Assembly: GCA_016218915.1 (NCBI GenBank)
Contig: JACRCQ010000018.1
Span: 1 to 48,283, forward strand
DNA length: 48,283 nt
From: Deltaproteobacteria bacterium
GTDB taxonomy: Bacteria > Myxococcota_A > Polyangia > Polyangiales > Polyangiaceae
Direction of reading: 5' to 3'
The notes beneath the pieces are model-generated. The model did not search any database, was not told where the DNA came from, and worked only from the letters and a program-made list of their open reading frames with translations. Each line of letters opens with the position of its first letter. The first letter of the stretch is position 1. Made by a program: the position numbers and the translations under genes. Below are positions 40,232 through 48,283 of the stretch, piece after piece.

Positions 40232-40343
40232 TTCATCAACCTCCTGGGCGTCTGTCGCCCTCGCGAGGCTGATGGTGCAGCGGCCATGTCAAGGAACTTC
40301 CCTGACGATTGTGAAGAAGTGCAAAGGAGCCGTCCGGGACGGC

Positions 40344-41438
40344 CTACCGCGCCACAGGCGTGCCGCACTCCGTGCAGAATGCGTTTCCTTCGAACAGCGC
40401 AGTGCCGCAGCTGCTGCACCGCGGGGTGGTCAGCTCCACGGTCTCGCCCTTGCGCAGACGCTCCAGATCCTGCTGGGGAAGGAGCCCTTCGAGCTGCGCG
40501 ATCGGGTCTTCGATGAAGGATTCCTCGGCTGCCACCATGACGTCGTCGGCGTCCGAGAGCACGCGGTGCCCCAGGGCCAGGTCGCCCAGCGCAATCCCCC
40601 GCCATTGCGTTGCAGGCGCAGGCTGCTCGTCCGCTGCCTCGAACCGCACCAGCAGCACCGAGATGTTGTCCTTGCCCCCCGCATCATTCGCCAGCGTCAC
40701 CAGCAGCTCGCACGTCTCATCGAGGTGATCGGTCAACCCGATCACATCGAGAATCGTCGAGTCATCCACCATCCCGGTCAAACCGTCGGAGCACAGCAGC
40801 AGCAGATCCCCGGGCACCGCGCGCTGGCTGAGCACGTCGACGTTGACCGTGTCCTTCATGCCCAGGGCGCGCGTGACCACGTTCTTGGGCAGGCGTGCGA
40901 CCTGCTCGGGAGTGAGGTTTGGGCGCAAGGCGAGCGCTTCGTTGACCAGGGAGTGGTCGCGGGTCAGCTGCTCCATCTCGCCGCCGCGGATCCGGTAGCA
41001 CCGGCTGTCGCCGACGTGTGCGATGTGGACCATGTCCCCGCTCACGAACAGCGCAACCACGGTGGAACCCATGCCTTTGTGGGTGACGTGGCTCTGCGAG
41101 ATCTCGAATACGTCCGCGTTGGCCTTGCGAACCGAGCCTGCGAGACGAAGCGGGTCCTGATCGAGGATGTCCTCGTCTTCGTTGGCCGGCAACAAGGCCT
41201 CGCCCCGCGTAGCCTCGAAGAAGTTGCGCATCGATGCGCAGGCCAGCGCGCTCGCGACGTCGCCGGTGGAGTGCCCGCCCATGCCGTCCGCCACGATGTA
41301 CACCCCGAGCTCCGGGGCGAGCAGCACGTGGTCCTCGTTGTGCTCGCGCACGCGACCCGTGTCCGTACGCCCCGCAGCCAGCACGCGTACGCGTGCGCCC
41401 GAAGTAGTCACTGCGTCGCGCAACTCCCTTTCAGCCAT
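40344..41438 (-). CDS. PP2C-type Ser/Thr protein phosphatase with C-terminal zinc ribbon
   Basis: 364 residues from ATG 41438. The start of the catalytic domain RVREHNEDHVLL and IVADGMGGHSTGD carry the metal-binding Asp residues of the PPM/PP2C family. GMGSTVVALFV, HVGDSRCYRIRGGEMEQLTRDHS, LLLCSDGLTGMVDD and GGKDNISVLLV complete it. After an acidic linker, a zinc ribbon CSSCG ... CTECG ends the protein. It is the expected partner for the Ser/Thr kinases in this and other loci. The two-component operon starts 112 bp downstream of its end on the same strand. The divergent gene is the pilin-like protein. Confidence 0.95.
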   Translation of the reverse strand: MAERELRDAVTTSGARVRVLAAGRTDTGRVREHNEDHVLLAPELGVYIVADGMGGHSTGDVASALACASMRNFFEATRGEALLPANEDEDILDQDPLRLAGSVRKANADVFEISQSHVTHKGMGSTVVALFVSGDMVHIAHVGDSRCYRIRGGEMEQLTRDHSLVNEALALRPNLTPEQVARLPKNVVTRALGMKDTVNVDVLSQRAVPGDLLLLCSDGLTGMVDDSTILDVIGLTDHLDETCELLVTLANDAGGKDNISVLLVRFEAADEQPAPATQWRGIALGDLALGHRVLSDADDVMVAAEESFIEDPIAQLEGLLPQQDLERLRKGETVELTTPRCSSCGTALFEGNAFCTECGTPVAR

Positions 41439-41734
41439 AAAGCAGCCTCTGGTCCGCGGCGATCCTGCCACGATAGCGTCTTCGAGCAAAGAACGATGAT
41501 GCTCCGGAACGCTGGAGGCGTGCCCGCGCCGGTGCAAACGCGAACCGAATCGCCCGTGGCACGCTGCGTGCTGTGCCTGCCCGCATGTCCTCGAACCACC
41601 TCGTCTCGGCAACCCTTGGATCCCCACTCTGGACGCAGAAATCCGCTCGTCCGCCCCTGCGCGTGCAGGATGTCACCTCGTCCCGATTCCGTCGCCTCCT
41701 GCGAAGAACTGGCAAGCTGTCCGATGCGCGCAGG

Positions 41735-42103
41735 ATGCGCGGCGTCACGCTGATCGAGGTGCTCATCGTGGTCGCCATCCTCGGCCTGATGTCAGCAGCC
41801 GTTGCAGTGGCGGTCATTCCCACAGGCGAACGCGCCAAGGTCGACATCGCGGTCCAGAACGCCCGGGCGCTTCGAAACGCGGCGCTGCAATGGCGCACCA
41901 CGTTCGCCAAGGCAGACTGCCCCACGGTGCCCACGCTCCTGCGGGACAAGGTGCTCGATCGATCGGGCAAGACGCAGGATCCCTGGGGCGCTGCGTACAG
42001 GATCAAGTGCGAGGACGATGAGATCTACGTGTCCTCGCTCGGAAAGGATGGCAAGGAGGGTTCACCGGACGACATCACCGAGCCGGCCAAGGAAGGGCGG
42101 TAG
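41735..42103 (+). CDS. Type II secretion/type IV pilin-like protein (GspG-like)
   Basis: 122 residues from ATG 41735. A prepilin cleavage site GVTLIEV (Gly3-Val4) gives a three-residue leader, very short; in-frame ATGs at 41573 and 41585 would give a leader of over 50 residues, so the start is uncertain. The mature N-terminus VTLIEVLIVVAILGLMSAAVAVAVI is the classic N-methylated helix with Glu5. The body shows QNARALRNAALQW and DPWGAAYRIKCEDDEIYVSSLGKDGKEGSPDDI, which match the Ca-binding loop region of GspG. No other secretion or pilus gene lies in this window, so it is an orphan minor or major pseudopilin. Confidence 0.85.
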   Translation: MRGVTLIEVLIVVAILGLMSAAVAVAVIPTGERAKVDIAVQNARALRNAALQWRTTFAKADCPTVPTLLRDKVLDRSGKTQDPWGAAYRIKCEDDEIYVSSLGKDGKEGSPDDITEPAKEGR

Positions 42104-42188
42104 GGTGCACAAGGATGGAGCCGCGACCGTCAGTCAGAGGCTGTCTCAATACCCCCCCAAGCACGGAGCACTGCCCAGAATTGCCGCT

Positions 42189-42315
42189 GCCCGACCGCTT
42201 GGACTCCCCGGGTTTGCATCGATGAATCGGCGGGCGTGCGGAGGGGGTGCCGAGCGAAGCGAGGCGGGGGAGGTGATCAAAAAGTTCGTCAACAGAGTTG
42301 TGAGACGCCCTCGTC
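42189..42315 (+). repeat. 127-bp inverted repeat, left copy
   Basis: Nearly identical in inverse to 48113-48239; about the first 105 bases match exactly and differences are limited to the end (AGAGTTGTGAG versus GGAGTATTGAG). It contains GTGATCAAAAAGTTCGTC and a short open frame with start MNRRACGGGAERSEAG, which has no protein features. The outer parts show GTCTCA near 42143 and TGAGAC at 42301-42306, a possible short terminal inverted repeat. The remaining 229-base gap between the pilin-like and macroglobulin genes holds no gene. Confidence 0.9.
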
Positions 42316-42332
42316 AGGGAGCGGGCGCTGAG

Positions 42333-45300
42333 TCAAGGCTCCACCTTCAACGGCCTCGCCGGCGCAATCGCCCGCGCGGCCTCTTCCCACGCAAGCCGCG
42401 CATGCGCCTCTGGCACCGTGAATTGCCCGGCCATGCCGAATCGTATCGGAACCTCGACCACGTGCGGCAGGTCGCTCTCGTTGGCTGACCATCGCAGCAG
42501 CAGCGCGCCCTGCACCTGACGCATCCCTTCCACGCGATCCGCAAGACGCGTGCCCGGAGGCAGGGGAATGCGCGCGTCGATGGAGGTCGCCCTGCCCACC
42601 GAGTGCCGCAGCACCACGCGGACCCGGGAGGTCTTTCCGGATCGCGCATCGGTCGGCCACGTCACGTCGAGCTGCACAGGGCTCGCGATCTCCCCGGGTA
42701 CACGCGACCACGGGCGCACGTCCTTGCGCAGCAACCGCGCAATCACCCCCTGCCCGTCTGTCTTGATCCTTGCCTTGCTGACCTTGTCGCCGAGTGGGAA
42801 GGGAAGCGCCAGCCCGGCCCCTACCTGGACCTGACGGCTCTGCTCCCCCACTTGCACGGTGACCCGCGTGGGCGCAGCGGAATCTGACGTGGCAGACAGG
42901 AATGCCCGCACCGCGGAGCGTGTTGCCAGCGAAGAGCCATATCCGCCCTGCGCATCGCGCTGCGCGCCAAGCCATGCGAGCAGCCGCGCCCTCGGAGCAG
43001 CGCTGGCCTTGCCCAGATCCACTGCACGCGCCAACGCGGCATAGACCAACGAACGCGCGGTCCGGTCCCTGGCCGCGCGGCTGGGAAGGCTGATCATCCC
43101 CGACGGGCGGAGCGCCACGACCTCCCGCAGCCGATCCGCAAGGGCGCCTGCCACGTGCACGCGATGGGGACGCTCTGCCATTGCCAGGATGGCACGGGCA
43201 TAGGACACCGGATCGCCGGACTTCATCACCAGATCCGAAGCCGTGGTCAGGAAGGAATCCCAGCACGCGGGCACAGCACCGCCCACAGGCGCCGGCTCGG
43301 AATCAAGGTACTCCAGCGCAGTGGCGAGGGTCGGAACCCCTTCGGGAGGACAAGCCGACGGCTTGGGGAGAGCATCTTCCTTCAGCAGCGTGCCTGCTAC
43401 CCGCGCGCGCACGTCGACATCCTTCCAGCCTGCCCGGGGAAGCTTCGCAGAGTCGTAGACCTTGATGCGTCCAGCTGCCCGCCGCACCACTTCCGCGGCT
43501 CGCACGGCTGTGCGGTCCTTCTCTCCTCCCCGGGCCAGGGCCCAACGGTGCACGCGCGCTGCCACTTCGAGCGAGTCGCTCATGCCCTCGGGCGTGCGCA
43601 TCCGATCCGGATCGAGCGCCTCGAACGCTGCAAGCACCGAGGGCTCGAAGCCCCGTTCCAGCACCAGGGTTGCTGGGCCTGCGGGGCGCGACCATGCAGG
43701 ATCCCCGGACAGGGAAATGTCCTGCTCGCCATCGACCCACACGACTTCCGTCACGTCCGTGGGCTCACCGGCCAACCCGACCTTCCACGTTTCCTGCACA
43801 GCATCGTTGCCCACGCCCGGCGCCGAAACCTTCAGCTGCAAGGTCGCCTCCCCTGCGCGCGGCGCCTTGACGCGTACCGTGGTGCTCGCCGTACCTTTGG
43901 CCGGGATGTCCACCACCTTCGAGGCGTCAGCGGGCCTGGCCATGACCGCAACTCCACCCACGGTCGAGGCCACGGAGGCACGTACCGCTGCGTCCGACCG
44001 GTTTCGAAGCGCCACCAGCACCTCCCCTTCGTCCCCTTCCGTCCACTGATCACCTGATTCGATCCGTGCGGAGAGAGGAAGGGAGGCAGGGACCTCGAGC
44101 AGGTAGGTTGCAGGACGCGCCTGATCTGGAATGCCGATCAGCGCCACGCCGTAGGTCGTGTCGAGATCGCCCAGCGGCGCCGAGATCTGCACGTGGCCGT
44201 TGGCATCCGTGCGCACAGGCTGCAGCCACACGGCTTCCCCCCGCACGACCGACGTAGCACCCATTCTTACCATGGGAGGCTTGGTGCGATGGCTGGAGCC
44301 GAGCCGTCCATGGCCGCTGCCAAATCCTTGCCCGGTACCGGTCCCGGCTCCGTGCCCAAGCTTCGTTCCCGTGAACTCCTCCAGCAGCGACTGCCAAGCT
44401 GCCACGGTCGACTCAGCCACCTCCATGTCGAGCTTGCCATCGACGACCCGATCCTCGCTCGAAGCCAGGGCATAGGGCGATCCGGATCGCAGCACGCGCT
44501 CGAACGGATCGCGCACGTCGTCCGCAGTGCCGATCTTGCCGTCCGGGCCCGGAGCATGCAGCTCCATCCCCTTGACGGTCAGGAAGGGAAGACCGGGCCC
44601 GTTCGCACGCACGAACTGCATGGTTCCTCCCCAGGGATCGAGCAGGGCGTGATCCGCGAGCTTCCCTTCGCGAACGATGCGGCGCAGGATGGCTCCGGGA
44701 TCGCGCAGGGCAGGCTCGTTCGGGTCTGTGTAGTGCTCGCGAATGTGGTTGCGGACCTCCACGAGCACGCGCAGGAGCTTCAGACGCGTGACCCTGCGCG
44801 CGACGTTGTCGAAGGTGACCTGCGGGTCGATCGCGACCGCGTCGACCAGAGCGAAGGGTTCCCCACCCGGGGTCTCCGGCGCCTTGTCCATGGCCGAGGT
44901 CACCAGCGTCCAAAGCTCTGGATTGAAGTCCCACCCCTTGGCGGTCTTGGCCCTCGTGTCGCGCAGGCGCTCTGGCGACTCCGTGGACTCCATCACCGCG
45001 CCCTCAAGCGAGTGCACAACATCGGCGAACGCCTTGGTCAGGGCGTCGTCGACGTCGGCCGCAGGATCGAGCATGGCGTTGACCGTCGCAGAGGTGAGGT
45101 CGCTGAGCCTGCCTCGACGAGACGCGTCGAGGGAAGAATCCCCCTCGAGGAAGGTGTCGCAGCGCTTCTCCTCCACGCTCACGGCCGAGCACAGCGAACG
45201 TCGCGTGTCCATGGACACGAGCCCATACGCGCTCCCGCCGCCGTACATGTCGAAGACCACCGCTGCCACCGTGCCGGGAAGCCCGTGGCCATGGCCGTCG

Positions 45301-47066
45301 GTCATGTCGACGTCCACCAGGACCGACCCTCCGGGAACCGGGCGCCCCCCTGCGAGCTTGGCGCCGAGGGAAGGGAGGATCTTGGGGATGGCGAGCACCG
45401 CGGTCTGCGCCTTGCGCGCCTTCTTCTTGTTGCCAGGGGAGACCGCTGTGACGGTCCACACCCCGCTCGCATTCGCGGGCAGGAGCACGTCTGCCCCTTG
45501 CTCCCCGTCCTCCATCCACCCGCCCGATGACATCGCGTCGTGGTTCGACTGCATGGCGATGCTCCAGGGCAACCCCTTCCCACCGACCACCTTGACACGA
45601 ACCTTGTCACCAGCACGGGCCACGGGCGGCTCCACGAGCACGACTGCGTTGGCTTCCCTGTCCACGCTCACGCACAGCTCGTACGGGCTCGTCCGCTTGC
45701 CAAACGCTTCCACGGTACCTTTCGGGCGCACGGTGAGCGTTGCCGCAACGCCGCCGGCGCACGGCCCCACGCTGCGCGCGGTTCCGATGTCTGCCGGGAC
45801 CTTCCACAGGATCTCCGCTTCACCGTCCGCGTTGGAGGTGACCTCTGTGTCCAGCCCGTGCCCCTTGACCGAGAACGTCGCCTTCACGGGCTTGTAGAAT
45901 CCATCGAGCGCCTGGATCAGCAGGCGTTGCTCGAGCCCGGGCACCAGCGCCCGGTTGTTGGAAAGCAGGTTGATCGACGGCGTGGGAAGGCCGACGGTCA
46001 GCGTCTCCGAGGCCTCCAGGTCGCGACCGTCGACCGTGGTCTTGATGATGAACCGCATCTCCGTGCCCACGATCGGCGAGACCGTGGTCGGCGCGTCCAT
46101 CGGGATCTCGAACCGTCCAAACCGATCCGTGGTCGCGGTCTTCTCCCACTTGGCGACGTCAGCGGGCGGATTCTGCCCGCGCAGTCCGGTCCAGTACTTG
46201 ACCGGATGGCTCGCAACCGGCTCGCCGGTCGCGTCGTAGACCTTTGCCCAGAACGAGGTCTTCTGTCCGGCGAGTACCGAGCTGTCGTTCCACCTCGCGC
46301 TGACGTGCGGCTGCCCGGGCGTCTCCTCCCGAGGCGAGAGCGTCAGCTGATCCTCCCCTGAGTCGCTCTCCTTGATCCCTGGAACCCGCGCCCGCAGCGT
46401 CCACTTCCATACCGGCTCGTCGATCAGCGGGATCGCGATGCGCCCGGTTGCACTGCCTGCCTGGTCGGTGGTCAGCTGGACCGTGTGGCGCACCACGCCG
46501 CCTTCGAGCAAGGTCAGCTCCACGGGTGCCCGCGGCGTGGGCGTCTGCGTGGTCGCATTGCGTACCAGCACCCAAGCCGGGACGAGCGTGCCTGGCACGA
46601 CTCGCGTATCGCTGATGTATACGGACACGTCGTAGGGGCGAACGCGCGCAACCTTGACCGATCGCGTTCTGCGATGTTCGCCGGACTGGATTCCGATCAG
46701 CAGCTGCAGCTCCCGCGCATCGCCTTCTGGCACCGGCACTTCGAGATGGACTCTTCCCGCCTTGTCCGCGACCGCCTGCACGGATGCCACGGACGGGGCG
46801 TTCTTGCCGAGGCTCTCCGGATCCCACACGGCTTCGAGCACGGCGCCGGGCAACGGAGTCAGCGAGGTCACCGTGGGAAAGCCGTAGACCTGCGCCTGCA
46901 CGCTCAGGATGCCGCCAGGAGCTGCGCGCTCCGGCATGTGCAGGAAGACGTCGAGCCCTCGCGCTGCCGGATCCTTGTACGCCGTGGCAGCATCGCCGCT
47001 CCCCACGGTTCCCACGATTCCAGCGGACAACAAGCACGCAACGACCGAAGACCCAAGGCGTTTCAT
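42333..47066 (-). CDS. Alpha-2-macroglobulin-like protein lacking the thioester motif
   Basis: 1,577 residues from ATG 47066; the open frame continues 27 codons upstream but the signal peptide (KRLGSSVVACLLSAGIVGTVGSGDAATA) starts at 47066. MG2-type domain: VYISDTRVVPGTLVPAWVLVRN, then VKYWTGLRGQNPP, PIDEPVWKWTLRARVPG. The A2M domain contains ANGHVQISAPLGDLDTTYGVALIGI. Where the thioester (CxEQ) is expected after GFEPSVLAAFEALD, the sequence is DRMRTPEGMSD, so covalent trapping of proteases is not possible. Near the C-terminus AWLGAQRDAQGGYGSSLATRSAVRAF matches the complement-like helical domain. It probably acts as a periplasmic or surface protein. Confidence 0.92.
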   Translation of the reverse strand: MKRLGSSVVACLLSAGIVGTVGSGDAATAYKDPAARGLDVFLHMPERAAPGGILSVQAQVYGFPTVTSLTPLPGAVLEAVWDPESLGKNAPSVASVQAVADKAGRVHLEVPVPEGDARELQLLIGIQSGEHRRTRSVKVARVRPYDVSVYISDTRVVPGTLVPAWVLVRNATTQTPTPRAPVELTLLEGGVVRHTVQLTTDQAGSATGRIAIPLIDEPVWKWTLRARVPGIKESDSGEDQLTLSPREETPGQPHVSARWNDSSVLAGQKTSFWAKVYDATGEPVASHPVKYWTGLRGQNPPADVAKWEKTATTDRFGRFEIPMDAPTTVSPIVGTEMRFIIKTTVDGRDLEASETLTVGLPTPSINLLSNNRALVPGLEQRLLIQALDGFYKPVKATFSVKGHGLDTEVTSNADGEAEILWKVPADIGTARSVGPCAGGVAATLTVRPKGTVEAFGKRTSPYELCVSVDREANAVVLVEPPVARAGDKVRVKVVGGKGLPWSIAMQSNHDAMSSGGWMEDGEQGADVLLPANASGVWTVTAVSPGNKKKARKAQTAVLAIPKILPSLGAKLAGGRPVPGGSVLVDVDMTDGHGHGLPGTVAAVVFDMYGGGSAYGLVSMDTRRSLCSAVSVEEKRCDTFLEGDSSLDASRRGRLSDLTSATVNAMLDPAADVDDALTKAFADVVHSLEGAVMESTESPERLRDTRAKTAKGWDFNPELWTLVTSAMDKAPETPGGEPFALVDAVAIDPQVTFDNVARRVTRLKLLRVLVEVRNHIREHYTDPNEPALRDPGAILRRIVREGKLADHALLDPWGGTMQFVRANGPGLPFLTVKGMELHAPGPDGKIGTADDVRDPFERVLRSGSPYALASSEDRVVDGKLDMEVAESTVAAWQSLLEEFTGTKLGHGAGTGTGQGFGSGHGRLGSSHRTKPPMVRMGATSVVRGEAVWLQPVRTDANGHVQISAPLGDLDTTYGVALIGIPDQARPATYLLEVPASLPLSARIESGDQWTEGDEGEVLVALRNRSDAAVRASVASTVGGVAVMARPADASKVVDIPAKGTASTTVRVKAPRAGEATLQLKVSAPGVGNDAVQETWKVGLAGEPTDVTEVVWVDGEQDISLSGDPAWSRPAGPATLVLERGFEPSVLAAFEALDPDRMRTPEGMSDSLEVAARVHRWALARGGEKDRTAVRAAEVVRRAAGRIKVYDSAKLPRAGWKDVDVRARVAGTLLKEDALPKPSACPPEGVPTLATALEYLDSEPAPVGGAVPACWDSFLTTASDLVMKSGDPVSYARAILAMAERPHRVHVAGALADRLREVVALRPSGMISLPSRAARDRTARSLVYAALARAVDLGKASAAPRARLLAWLGAQRDAQGGYGSSLATRSAVRAFLSATSDSAAPTRVTVQVGEQSRQVQVGAGLALPFPLGDKVSKARIKTDGQGVIARLLRKDVRPWSRVPGEIASPVQLDVTWPTDARSGKTSRVRVVLRHSVGRATSIDARIPLPPGTRLADRVEGMRQVQGALLLRWSANESDLPHVVEVPIRFGMAGQFTVPEAHARLAWEEAARAIAPARPLKVEP

Positions 47067-47132
47067 GCGCGGAAGTGGAACGCGATTCGTCGCGGCGGTC
47101 CAGGGGATTCCACCCGGATCCCGGATCCCTGG

Positions 47133-47138
47133 TATACC
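47133..47138 (+). promoter_or_regulatory. -10 box of the CPBP gene, directly before the start codon
   Basis: TATACC is followed by 7 bases and then the ATG at 47146, placing transcription at the start codon. The -35 (TTCCAC at 47108-47113, spacer 19) is weak, and no Shine-Dalgarno sequence is visible. Confidence 0.35.
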
Positions 47139-47145
47139 TCTGCGC

Positions 47146-48114
47146 ATGGATCCTGCCCCACAGCCGCGTGACCTGACGTGGTTCAGGCTCCTCGCGCTGA
47201 GCGCTGTCTGGCTCGCAGCAACGCGACTGCTCCCGCGCTACGCGATCTACCTGATCCCGCTCAGCCTCGCGCGGCACATGACCCTGCAGGCCTACCTCAT
47301 GCTCGTGCAGGTCGTCGTCACAGCGATCGGCCTCGGCCTGGCAGCGCTGATCCTGCGCGCACCACGACGCGGACTGGGGCTTGCCTGGCCGGCGGGCTAC
47401 CAGCTCGCGATCGTGATCGCGGCCACGCCGATCATCTTCGTGGCCGCTTCGTACATCGCCATCGGCGCTGCGTTCCGAACGTTGATGGAGGAGATCGCTC
47501 GGGGCGGCGCCGAAGTGTCGCGCCAGAACGCTGGCGAGTTCGGACGCTCCCTCAAGCAGGACCCGGCTGTGCTCACCGTGGTCTGGAGCGCCATCCTAGC
47601 GCCGATCGCAGAGGAGCTCCTGTTCCGCGGCGCGCTCTGGTCGTTCGTCACCGACCTGACGCGACGGCTGCTGCGCGCGCCTGACAAGGCGAGTGAATCG
47701 TTGTCAGCGTTCCTCGATGAGAGCCCGGTGGTTCGTGCGCTGTCGACCGTCAAGGATTGGCTGCTGTCTGGAGGCATCGCAACCGTGCTGTCAGCCGGGC
47801 TGTTCGGCTGGATGCATGCCGACATGCCAGGCGGCGTCGGGATCGTGCGCGTGGTGTCCACCACTTGCCTGGGGCTCGCCTGCGGTGTGGCACGCCATCG
47901 GACCGGAACCGTGCTCGCAGCGATCGTCGTGCACTTCACATTCAACGCGCTGTCGATCGGGCAGACCCGTCGCTGGTGGATCGTCGGCGGCTTCTCCAAC
48001 TACTTCGGCGTCTCGACCTTGATGTCGCTCGTGGCCGGGCTGTGCGCGATCGGGATCACGATCGGGGTCGTGGTGCGGTACCTGATAACCCCGCGTGGCA
48101 AACCCGCTCCGTGA
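47146..48114 (+). CDS. CPBP family intramembrane metalloprotease
   Basis: 322 residues from ATG 47146. Several hydrophobic segments (FRLLALSAVWLAATRLL, YLMLVQVVVTAIGLGLAALIL, YQLAIVIAATPIIFVAASY, and more after residue 190). The CPBP/Abi motifs are present: PIAEELLFRGALW (EExxxR), FGWMHADM (FxxxH) and VVHFTFNAL (HxxxN/B). These are the ligands of the intramembrane metal site of the CAAX/Rce1-type family. It is divergent from the macroglobulin gene with a 79-bp gap, and the two are enclosed by inverted repeats. Confidence 0.93.
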   Translation: MDPAPQPRDLTWFRLLALSAVWLAATRLLPRYAIYLIPLSLARHMTLQAYLMLVQVVVTAIGLGLAALILRAPRRGLGLAWPAGYQLAIVIAATPIIFVAASYIAIGAAFRTLMEEIARGGAEVSRQNAGEFGRSLKQDPAVLTVVWSAILAPIAEELLFRGALWSFVTDLTRRLLRAPDKASESLSAFLDESPVVRALSTVKDWLLSGGIATVLSAGLFGWMHADMPGGVGIVRVVSTTCLGLACGVARHRTGTVLAAIVVHFTFNALSIGQTRRWWIVGGFSNYFGVSTLMSLVAGLCAIGITIGVVVRYLITPRGKPAP

Positions 48115-48239
48115 CGAGGGCGTCTCAATACTCCGTTGACGAACTTTTTGATCACCTCCCCCGCCTCGCTTCGCTCGGCACCCCCTCCGCACGCCCGCCG
48201 ATTCATCGATGCAAACCCGGGGAGTCCAAGCGGTCGGGC
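48113..48239 (-). repeat. 127-bp inverted repeat, right copy
   Basis: Inverse of 42189-42315 with few differences. It begins at the stop codon of the CPBP gene. Beyond 48239 the sequence no longer matches the left side (GCGGAGGGGGTAGGG ...), and no gene is visible to the window end. Confidence 0.9.
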
Positions 48240-48283
48240 GGCGGAGGGGGTAGGGAAATCGAGGCGGTTCCCGCTCTGGCCCC

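Noticed and set aside
42225..42300. Short open frame beginning MNRRACGGGAERSEAG, present twice
   Set aside because: It is identical in both 127-bp repeats because the DNA is repeated; composition is not protein-like and no RBS is seen.

Overview
The window looks like a chromosomal segment of a myxobacterium, probably of the order Polyangiales (class Polyangia). The evidence is high GC with strongly biased third positions, two membrane-anchored PknB-type Ser/Thr kinases plus a PP2C phosphatase, TPR and PEGA-like proteins, a MYXO-CTERM-like sorting signal, MopE-like Asp/Cys repeats, and many lipoproteins whose acylated Cys is followed by a long Gly/Ala/Thr linker ('GGTAG'-type). There are 38 supported protein genes, no tRNA or rRNA, no recognisable insertion sequence and no CRISPR array. 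The species cannot be named from the sequence.

Layout. 0-3.4 kb (minus strand): small hypothetical protein, Ser/Thr kinase, TPR membrane protein, likely one operon. 3.4-11.2 kb: calcium-loop repeat lipoprotein, small lipoprotein, GYF-like membrane protein, beta-propeller lipoprotein (minus), cNMP-domain-like protein, TIGR03790-family lipoprotein. 11.2-11.6 kb: non-coding repeat and hairpin element. 11.6-25.7 kb: mainly a surface-protein locus, with MscL and a 12-Cys lipoprotein, two paralogous 'CCKLP' lipoproteins around an IgGFc-binding-like protein, a thioredoxin-like lipoprotein, choice-of-anchor-L and fibro-slime proteins, ending in a second kinase. 25.9-32.0 kb: a 2,046-residue frame joining a Kelch/MYXO-CTERM protein to a TPR/PEGA/beta-barrel protein. 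32.0-35.8 kb: DUF6265-like, beta-propeller, Cys-rich and lamin-tail lipoproteins. 35.8-37.6 kb: a lipoprotein with a proline/aromatic repeat linker, translationally coupled to a radical SAM/SPASM enzyme. 37.6-40.2 kb: an envelope or metal stress two-component operon (Spy-like protein, 55-aa membrane peptide, regulator, kinase). 40.3-42.1 kb: PP2C phosphatase and a type II secretion/pilin-like protein. 42.2-48.2 kb: a thioester-less alpha-2-macroglobulin and a CPBP protease, bracketed by a 127-bp inverted repeat pair.

How it fits together (inference). About half of the genes encode exported or lipid-anchored proteins, so the region is mainly an envelope and outer-surface gene neighbourhood with signalling genes (two kinases, one phosphatase, one two-component system) spread through it. 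The best candidate for an undescribed system is the radical SAM/SPASM enzyme with its coupled lipoprotein, which looks like a peptide-modification pair whose substrate is an anchored surface protein. The Kelch/MYXO-CTERM/TPR-PEGA fusion and the repeated -35/N18/-10 arrangement placed directly on start codons (leaderless transcription) are the next most notable signals.
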